Source of the DNA: Aquiluna sp. KACHI24
GTDB lineage: Bacteria > Actinomycetota > Actinomycetes > Actinomycetales > Microbacteriaceae
DNA length: 64,000 nucleotides
Direction: 5' to 3'
Assembly (NCBI RefSeq): GCF_025997915.1
Contig: NZ_AP026677.1
Coordinates: forward strand, 124,001 to 188,000
Below the pieces are notes generated by a model. That model was not told the origin of the DNA, ran no database searches, and saw only the letters and a list, made by a program, of their open reading frames with translations. The position numbers and the translations under genes are program-made. This document shows positions 58,837 to 64,000 of this stretch, piece by piece; the first letter of the stretch is position 1, and each line of letters starts with the position of its first letter.

Positions 58837-59653
58837 TAAGCACGAGATCAAATCAGAAGACCAGATTCGCAAGATGCGGGTCGCTGGTCTGCTGACGCAA
58901 AAGGCCCTCGAAGCGGTGCGTGCCGCTATCAAGCCAGGTGTCACAACACTTGAACTTGATCAGATTGCGGAAAAGACCATTCGCGATGGCGGTGGAATTC
59001 CAAACTTCCAACTGGTCCCCGGTTACTACCACACCATCTGTGCCAGCGTAAACTCCGAGGTCGTTCACGGTATCCCCACTAACCGAGTGCTTGAAGCGGG
59101 GGATTTGGTTTCCATCGACTGCGGTGCTGAGGTCGACGGCTGGAATGGCGACAGCGCCTTTTCGATGGTTGTTCCCGGTCGAGATGATACTCAGACCAAA
59201 GAGCGTCAGCGCCTTAGTGATGTTTGTGAAGGGTCACTTTGGGCCGGGATTGCAGCATTGTCAAAAGCCAAGCGACTAAACGAAGTTGGCATAGAGATCG
59301 AGAAGCACATCCTCGATCGCGGCAACTTTGGCATCTTGGAGCAGTATGTCGGACACGGCATCGGTCGCTCGATGCACGAGGATCCGGCGGTTTTCAACTA
59401 TCGGGTGCGAGATCTGGGTCCAAAAGTCGAGCCTGGTCTTTGTGTTGCAATCGAGCCGATGATCACCGCGGGTAACCAAAGAACTCAGGTTCAAGAGGAC
59501 GAGTGGACGGTTGCGACCAAGGATGGATCCGATGGTGCCCACTGGGAACACTCGGTCGCGGTCCATTCCAAAGGCATCTGGGTTCTCACCGCCTTGGATG
59601 GTGGCGCAGAGGGGCTGAAGCCCTTTGGTGTGACACCCGTGCCGCTGGACTGA
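58829..59653 (+). CDS. map: Methionine aminopeptidase type I
   Basis: 274 residues. Removes N-terminal Met. Metal ligands are in SIDCGAEVDGWNGDSAF (two Asp), GHGIGRSMHEDP (His), CVAIEPMIT (Glu) and GAHWEHSVAV (Glu). No N-terminal SH3-binding extension. Confidence 0.97.
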   Translation: MRNKHEIKSEDQIRKMRVAGLLTQKALEAVRAAIKPGVTTLELDQIAEKTIRDGGGIPNFQLVPGYYHTICASVNSEVVHGIPTNRVLEAGDLVSIDCGAEVDGWNGDSAFSMVVPGRDDTQTKERQRLSDVCEGSLWAGIAALSKAKRLNEVGIEIEKHILDRGNFGILEQYVGHGIGRSMHEDPAVFNYRVRDLGPKVEPGLCVAIEPMITAGNQRTQVQEDEWTVATKDGSDGAHWEHSVAVHSKGIWVLTALDGGAEGLKPFGVTPVPLD

Positions 59654-59780
59654 AAAGCTGTGCAAATTTGCCAGAGTTTTTTGATTTCTAGGACTAGCAT
59701 TCGCCCGCGATTTCCCCTAGGATTTTCCCTTGGCGTTTCTGCGTGAAATCCTTTTCAATTTTGGGTTGGTTTTTCGCGTG

Positions 59781-59796
59781 TTTGTGACGTCACAAA
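59781..59796. promoter_or_regulatory. Perfect 16-bp palindrome upstream of infA
   Basis: TTTGTGACGTCACAAA, 17 bp before the infA start. Not followed by a T-tract. Possibly an operator; the half-site spacing is not that of a Crp site. A weaker TTTTGTCACAAAA lies upstream of rpoB. Confidence 0.45.
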
Positions 59797-59813
59797 AGTA
59801 GTGAAGTGAGTGC

Positions 59814-60035
59814 ATGGCCAACAAAGACGGCGTTATCGAGATCGAGGGATCGGTCGTTGAAGCCCTACCGAACGCAATGTTTCGCGTGGAGCTGACCAAC
59901 GGACACCTAGTCCTAGCCCACATCTCGGGAAAGATGCGTCAGCACTACATCCGCATTCTCCCCGGAGACCGCGTGATTGTAGAGCTGAGCACCTACGACC
60001 TAACTCGCGGCCGCATCATCTACCGCTACAAGTAG
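59814..60035 (+). CDS. infA: Translation initiation factor IF-1
   Basis: 73 residues. [58 protein letters not shown] is a full OB fold of IF-1. AGTGAAGTGAG upstream is the likely ribosome-binding stretch. rpmJ follows after 11 bp. Confidence 0.99.
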   Translation: MANKDGVIEIEGSVVEALPNAMFRVELTNGHLVLAHISGKMRQHYIRILPGDRVIVELSTYDLTRGRIIYRYK

Positions 60036-60046
60036 AAAGTAAGAGC

Positions 60047-60160
60047 ATGAAGGTCAACCCGAGCGTCAAGAAGATCTGCGACAAGTGCAAGGTCATCCGC
60101 CGTCACGGTCGCGTGATGGTGATCTGCGAGAACCCTCGCCACAAGCAGCGCCAGGGCTAA
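60047..60160 (+). CDS. rpmJ: 50S ribosomal protein L36
   Basis: 37 residues: [20 protein letters not shown] and [15 protein letters not shown]. Zinc ligands Cys11, Cys14, Cys27 and His32 are present, so it is the zinc-binding form. Confidence 0.98.
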   Translation: MKVNPSVKKICDKCKVIRRHGRVMVICENPRHKQRQG

Positions 60161-60189
60161 TTGCCCTAACCCATAACTGAATAGACAAG

Positions 60190-60266
60190 AGCATCCCCAA
60201 GTCCCCAGTGGACTAACCCTCGGAAGAAGGCCGGGGCTCAATCTGCCAGGTTGAGATGGAGATGCT
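60190..60266 (+). promoter_or_regulatory. Structured leader of the rpsM operon
   Basis: AGCATC (60190-60195) can pair with GATGCT (60261-60266) and close a junction of three inner stems: AGTCC/GGACT (60200-60214), CCCTCGG/CCGGGG, and CTCAA/TTGAG (60237-60255). This shape suits a ribosomal-protein binding leader. rpsM starts at 60299 after ACAGGAG. Confidence 0.55.
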
Positions 60267-60298
60267 GCAGACCTTCTACTACACAGGAGAACATCCAA

Positions 60299-60676
60299 AT
60301 GGCACGTATTGCTGGTGTAGATATTCCTCGCGACAAGCGCGTGGTTATCTCCCTAACCTACATTTACGGTATTGGTCGCACTCGCTCAAGCGAGATTCTG
60401 AAGACCACCGGAATCAACGAATCCATCCGCGTGAAGGACCTATCTGACGACCAGTTGGTTGCACTTCGCGATGAGATCGAGAAGAACTACAAGGTAGAGG
60501 GTGACCTCCGCCGCGACGTTGCAGCCGACATCCGCCGCAAGGTTGAGATCGGTTCCTACGAGGGTCTGCGTCACCGCAAGGGCCTTCCAGTGCGCGGTCA
60601 GCGCACCAAGACCAACGCTCGTACTCGCAAGGGTCCAAAGCGCACCGTGGCCGGCAAGAAGAAGGCAACCCGCTAG
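60299..60676 (+). CDS. rpsM: 30S ribosomal protein S13
   Basis: 125 residues from the ATG at 60299, set by ACAGGAG; the 16 extra codons of the longer frame lie in the structured leader. [33 protein letters not shown] and [34 protein letters not shown] are typical. Confidence 0.99.
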   Translation: MARIAGVDIPRDKRVVISLTYIYGIGRTRSSEILKTTGINESIRVKDLSDDQLVALRDEIEKNYKVEGDLRRDVAADIRRKVEIGSYEGLRHRKGLPVRGQRTKTNARTRKGPKRTVAGKKKATR

Positions 60677-60704
60677 TAGCGGCTAAGGATTTAGGAGATA
60701 GAAA

Positions 60705-61109
60705 ATGGCAGCACCTAAGGCATCCGCTGCGGCTCGTAAGCCTCGCCGCAAGGACAAGAAGAACGTTCCAGCAGGTCAGGCACACATCCGCTCGACCTTC
60801 AACAACACCATCATCACCATCACCGACCCAACCGGAGCAGTTATCTCCTGGTCATCTTCAGGTGATGTTGGCTTCAAGGGTTCACGTAAGTCGACCCCAT
60901 TCGCAGCCCAGATGGCAGCTGAGTCAGCAGCTCGCAAGGCTCAGGAGCACGGTCTAAAGAAGGTTGACGTTTTCGTGAAGGGCCCAGGCTCTGGTCGCGA
61001 GACTGCAATTCGTTCACTTCAGGCAGCAGGCCTAGAGGTTGGCTCAATCTCCGATGTGACCCCACAGGCTCACAACGGTTGCCGCCCTCCAAAGCGCCGT
61101 CGCGTCTAA
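60705..61109 (+). CDS. rpsK: 30S ribosomal protein S11
   Basis: 134 residues. [82 protein letters not shown] is standard. rpsD, often found after rpsK, is not present before rpoA. Confidence 0.99.
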   Translation: MAAPKASAAARKPRRKDKKNVPAGQAHIRSTFNNTIITITDPTGAVISWSSSGDVGFKGSRKSTPFAAQMAAESAARKAQEHGLKKVDVFVKGPGSGRETAIRSLQAAGLEVGSISDVTPQAHNGCRPPKRRRV

Positions 61110-61218
61110 TTAGCGCACCGAGCCCAACCCACAACTAAAGATTCACGCATTCAGGTGACCCCCCTGAGTGTCAAGACGAGTATCAAATAGCGGGTACTCA
61201 GATGAAAGGAACCGAATA

Positions 61219-62208
61219 GTGCTAATTGCACAGCGCCCAACTCTGCACGAAGAAGTACTTGGTACAAACCGTTCACGTTTTGTACTTGACCCACTAGAGC
61301 CAGGCTTTGGCTACACCCTTGGAAACTCCCTCCGCCGCACCCTTCTAAGCTCCATCCCGGGTGCCGCTGTTACCAACATCCGTATCCAGGGTGTCTCTCA
61401 CGAGTTCTCGACTATCCCAGGTGTCAAGGAAGACGTTGTTGAGGTAATCCTGAACATCAAGAACCTGGTCGTCTCCTCTGAGCACGACGCTCCTGTTGTT
61501 GCACACCTCTCCAAGAACACCGCCGGTCCTGTGACCGCAGCTGACATCCAGGTGCCAGCCGGTGTTGAGGTTCACAACCCAGAGCTAGTTATCGGAACCC
61601 TGAACGCCAAGGGCAAGCTAGAGATCGAGTTCATCATTGAGCGCGGTCGCGGTTATGTTCAGGCTTCTCAGAACCGCAACCCAGATGCAGAGGCTGGCGT
61701 TATCCCAGTTGACTCCATCTACTCCCCAGTTCTAAAGGTCTCCTACCGCGTTGAGGCAACTCGTGCCGGTGAGTTCACCAACTTCGACAAGCTAATCGTC
61801 GACGTTGAGACCAAGCCATCGATTGCTCCTCGCGATGCAGTTGCATCCGCAGGTTCAACCCTGGTTGAGCTGTTCGGTCTGGCCAAGGAGCTAAACAGCG
61901 AGGCTGAGGGTATCGAGATCGGTCCAGCACCAGTAGAGGTAGCTGCATCGAACGAGCTCTCAACCCCGATTGAGGACCTTGACCTAACCGTTCGTTCCTA
62001 CAACTGCCTAAAGCGTGAGGGAATCAACACCGTTTCTGAGCTGATCGCACTGAGCGAGGACCAGCTGATGAACATCCGTAACTTCGGTTCCAAGTCTGTT
62101 GACGAGGTCCGCGAGAAGCTTGCAGGTCTAGGCCTTCGCTTCAAGGACGCAGTTCCAGGCTTCGATGGCGCCTACTTCGGTGGCGGATTCGACGACGACC
62201 AGATCTAA
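61219..62208 (+). CDS. rpoA: RNA polymerase alpha subunit
   Basis: 329 residues from GTG at 61219 (GAAAGGA upstream); the longer frame is intergenic. N-terminal assembly domain: [33 protein letters not shown]. The C-terminal domain binds DNA and activators: [53 protein letters not shown]. Confidence 0.99.
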   Translation: MLIAQRPTLHEEVLGTNRSRFVLDPLEPGFGYTLGNSLRRTLLSSIPGAAVTNIRIQGVSHEFSTIPGVKEDVVEVILNIKNLVVSSEHDAPVVAHLSKNTAGPVTAADIQVPAGVEVHNPELVIGTLNAKGKLEIEFIIERGRGYVQASQNRNPDAEAGVIPVDSIYSPVLKVSYRVEATRAGEFTNFDKLIVDVETKPSIAPRDAVASAGSTLVELFGLAKELNSEAEGIEIGPAPVEVAASNELSTPIEDLDLTVRSYNCLKREGINTVSELIALSEDQLMNIRNFGSKSVDEVREKLAGLGLRFKDAVPGFDGAYFGGGFDDDQI

Positions 62209-62234
62209 ACGCTTAGAAATCCAAGGAGAAAGAA

Positions 62235-62822
62235 ATGCCTACCCCAACTAAGGGCCCACGTCTCGGAGGCGGTCCAGCCCACGAGCGCCTAATGCTAAAC
62301 AACATGGCGACCTCGCTATTCAAGCACAAGCGAATCGTCACCACCGAGACCAAGGCAAAGCGTCTACGCCCAGTTGCCGAGCGTCTAGTCACCTTCGCAA
62401 AGCGCGGAGACCTAGCTGCTCGTCGTCGCGTCATGACTCAGATCCTGGACAAGGGTGTGGTTCACGAGCTATTCACCGAGATTGCACCACTGGTTGCAGA
62501 GCGTCAGGGCGGTTACACCCGCATCACCAAGCTCGGCTACCGCAAGGGTGACAACGCTCCAATGGCAGTCATCGAGCTAGTACTCGAGGCAGTGAACCCA
62601 AAGCCAAAGACCAACAAGGCTAAGCTCGTCAACAACGTTGCAACCGCTGGTGCAGCAGCTTCCGCTGCAGCCGCCGAGGTTGAGGCAGTTGAAGAGGCAG
62701 CAGTAGAGGCAGAGGCAACCGAGGCAGCATCAGCAGAGGTCGTTGAGACCCCAGCGGCTGAGGAGGTAGCAGAGGCTCCTGCAGCCGAGGAGAGCGCTGA
62801 GGCTGAAGAGCCAAAGGCCTAA
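62235..62822 (+). CDS. rplQ: 50S ribosomal protein L17 with acidic C-terminal tail
   Basis: 195 residues. The L17 core ([63 protein letters not shown]) fills the first ~120. The last ~65 are Glu/Ala/Val-rich ([20 protein letters not shown]), strongly acidic, opposite in charge to the tails of S17 and L15. Confidence 0.98.
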   Translation: MPTPTKGPRLGGGPAHERLMLNNMATSLFKHKRIVTTETKAKRLRPVAERLVTFAKRGDLAARRRVMTQILDKGVVHELFTEIAPLVAERQGGYTRITKLGYRKGDNAPMAVIELVLEAVNPKPKTNKAKLVNNVATAGAAASAAAAEVEAVEEAAVEAEATEAASAEVVETPAAEEVAEAPAAEESAEAEEPKA

Positions 62823-62838
62823 GTCAAAAGGACTACAA

Positions 62839-63699
62839 ATGAGTGAACCCGCTGGTCTAACCGGCGGGTTTTCTCGTTTCCGGATCGATTTCGCCTATGA
62901 CGGAACTGACTTCGCAGGCTTCTCCAAACAGCCAGAACTAAGGACGGTTCAGGGTGAACTACTTAGAGCACTGAGCGTAATCTTCGGAGACGACGATGCC
63001 GATTTTGGCATGCGGGTTGCCGGTCGAACCGATGCCGGAGTGCATGCCCTTGGTCAGGTTTGCCACGTTGATATCACTTCCGAGCAGCTGAAGAGGGCTG
63101 GACGATCGGGATTCACCGCATCACGGCTGCAGAGCCTTTTGCCCAACGAGATTGTCATTCACTCGATTGAGGCTGTCTCGGGAGACTTTGATGCGAGATT
63201 CTCGGCCGTCGGTCGCTCATACCGCTATCTGATAGTTGATGACTTGTCCCCTCGCTCTGCACTTTGCTCGCGCTATGAGCTCTGGATCCCCGGGGAACTG
63301 GATGTCGAGTTGATGAGTGAGGCCGCGAAGGTCTTGGTCGGATTGCATGACTTTGGGGCTTTTTGTAAGCCGCGTGAGGGAGCAACCACCATCAGACATC
63401 TCAAGACTCTGAAAGTCACCCGCTTTGCCGACAATGTCGAGGTATACCTTGAGGCAGATGCTTTCTGTCACAACCAGGTCAGATCGATGGTCGGCGCCTT
63501 GATTGCAGTTGGCCAAAAAAAGCTCACAATCAGCGAACTAGCGCAGATTCTCAAGGCTGCAAAACGAGTTTCCAAGTTCAAAGTCGTGGCTCCGCACGGA
63601 CTTGCATTGACCGGTGTCGACTACCCAGATCCGAGCATGTGGCGCTCTCAGGCAGAAAAAGCCAGAAATTTGCGTTCCAGCGAGGAAATTTCCGTTTGA
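62839..63699 (+). CDS. truA: tRNA pseudouridine(38-40) synthase
   Basis: 286 residues. Modifies the anticodon stem-loop. Catalytic Asp in the signature AGRTDAGVHALGQV; RSYRYLIVDDLSPRSALCSRYELWI and HDFGAFCKPREGATTIRHLKTL follow, and the late FCHNQVRSMVGALIAVGQKKL. Its stop overlaps the rplM promoter -35. Confidence 0.96.
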   Translation: MSEPAGLTGGFSRFRIDFAYDGTDFAGFSKQPELRTVQGELLRALSVIFGDDDADFGMRVAGRTDAGVHALGQVCHVDITSEQLKRAGRSGFTASRLQSLLPNEIVIHSIEAVSGDFDARFSAVGRSYRYLIVDDLSPRSALCSRYELWIPGELDVELMSEAAKVLVGLHDFGAFCKPREGATTIRHLKTLKVTRFADNVEVYLEADAFCHNQVRSMVGALIAVGQKKLTISELAQILKAAKRVSKFKVVAPHGLALTGVDYPDPSMWRSQAEKARNLRSSEEISV

Positions 63700-63725
63700 C
63701 CTATTGGGTAATCCTGTCCTAAACT
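63696..63725 (+). promoter_or_regulatory. rplM promoter
   Basis: -35 TTGACC (63696-63701), 18-bp spacer, -10 TAAACT (63720-63725). The -35 begins inside the last codons of truA. Confidence 0.75.
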
Positions 63726-63735
63726 TGCACCTTGG

Positions 63736-63778
63736 TTCGGCTATGCCGAAAGGTTTGAAACCGCGTTAGATCTCGCGG
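63736..63778 (+). promoter_or_regulatory. Structured rplM leader
   Basis: Two hairpins: TTCGGC-TAT-GCCGAA (63736-63750) and CCGCG/CGCGG (63761-63778). GAGG precedes the GTG. L13 leaders are known in other bacteria; similarity to those could not be tested. Confidence 0.45.
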
Positions 63779-63811
63779 AATCACACAAAAGAAACTACGA
63801 GGTAATTTAGC

Positions 63812-64000
63812 GTGCGTACTTATTCGCCAAAGGCCAGCGAGCTGAGCCACGAGTGGTTCGTCATTGACGCCACCGATGTTGTTCTAGGTCGTCTTGCAAC
63901 CCACGCAGCTGCTCTGCTGCGCGGCAAGCACAAGCCAACCTTCGCTGCTCACATGGACAATGGTGACTTCGTCATCATCATCAACGCAGACAAGGTTGCA
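63812..64000 (+). CDS. rplM: 50S ribosomal protein L13, 3'-truncated by window end
   Basis: The first 63 codons from GTG ([62 protein letters not shown]) are clearly L13. GAGG at 63799-63802 is the ribosome-binding site. The rest lies outside the window; rpsI usually follows. Confidence 0.98.
   Translation, partial: MRTYSPKASELSHEWFVIDATDVVLGRLATHAAALLRGKHKPTFAAHMDNGDFVIIINADKVA

Noticed and set aside
59781-59796. Crp/Fnr-type site
   Set aside because: TGTGA and TCACA are separated by 2 bp, not the 6 bp of the Crp consensus.

Overview
The window looks like a piece of a streamlined, moderate-GC actinobacterial chromosome. The Microbacteriaceae freshwater 'Luna' type (Rhodoluna/Aquiluna-like) is my best guess. 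This is an inference from gene order (rpoBC-rpsLG-fusA-tuf, S10/spc/alpha operons, infA-rpmJ-rpsM-rpsK-rpoA-rplQ-truA-rplM), heavy use of TANNNT boxes placed 6-9 nt before ATG/GTG (leaderless mRNAs), and the secreted protein types. No database search was possible, and base composition was judged by eye.

Layout. 1-5042: three tandem paralogous secreted proteins, the first cut by the window edge. 5077-7520: a small zinc-finger-like DUF2256 protein, galU and a secreted subtilase. 7517-13088 (minus strand): an exopolysaccharide block (GT2, ABC-type membrane protein without ATPase, GT/pyruvyl-transferase fusion, ExoA-like GT2, UDP-glucose dehydrogenase). 13169-20712: a surface-layer-like module with a membrane-tethered sigma-like protein, two large related secreted proteins that share a leader RNA and a C-terminal domain, and a LuxR-type regulator with repeated operator-like sites. 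20797-24155: transporter, nitroreductase, DedA, P-loop kinase, winged-helix regulator. 24458-31545: GDP-fucose genes, upp/tadA on a very compact divergent promoter, tRNA-Ser, a GtrA/GT2/GT-C cluster and UDP-xylose synthase. 32184-44526: rpoB, rpoC, rpsL, rpsG, fusA, tuf. 44580-47022: hipBA toxin-antitoxin plus a pirin. 47396-64000: ribosomal protein operons with secY, adk, map, infA and rpoA, ending inside rplM.

The genes suggest a cell with an elaborate envelope. galU and ugd make UDP-glucose and UDP-glucuronate, the UXS homologue makes UDP-xylose, and gmd/fcl make GDP-fucose. These sugars would feed several glycosyltransferases and a pyruvylating enzyme. Pyruvylated wall polymers are known ligands for surface-layer proteins in other bacteria, so a link to the two large secreted proteins next door is possible but unproven.

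The most unusual signals are: (a) the module at 13169-20712 (tethered sigma factor, duplicated surface protein, shared 5' leader, repeated A[A/T]GTC..GACAT sites, LuxR regulator); (b) one C-terminal domain shared by those surface proteins and the subtilase; (c) three hipBA operator-like repeats spaced exactly 61 bp apart and running up to the pirin promoter; (d) the upp/tadA divergent promoter, where two start codons lie 12 bp apart and each -10 box overlaps the other gene's start codon; (e) several structured leaders in front of ribosomal protein genes.
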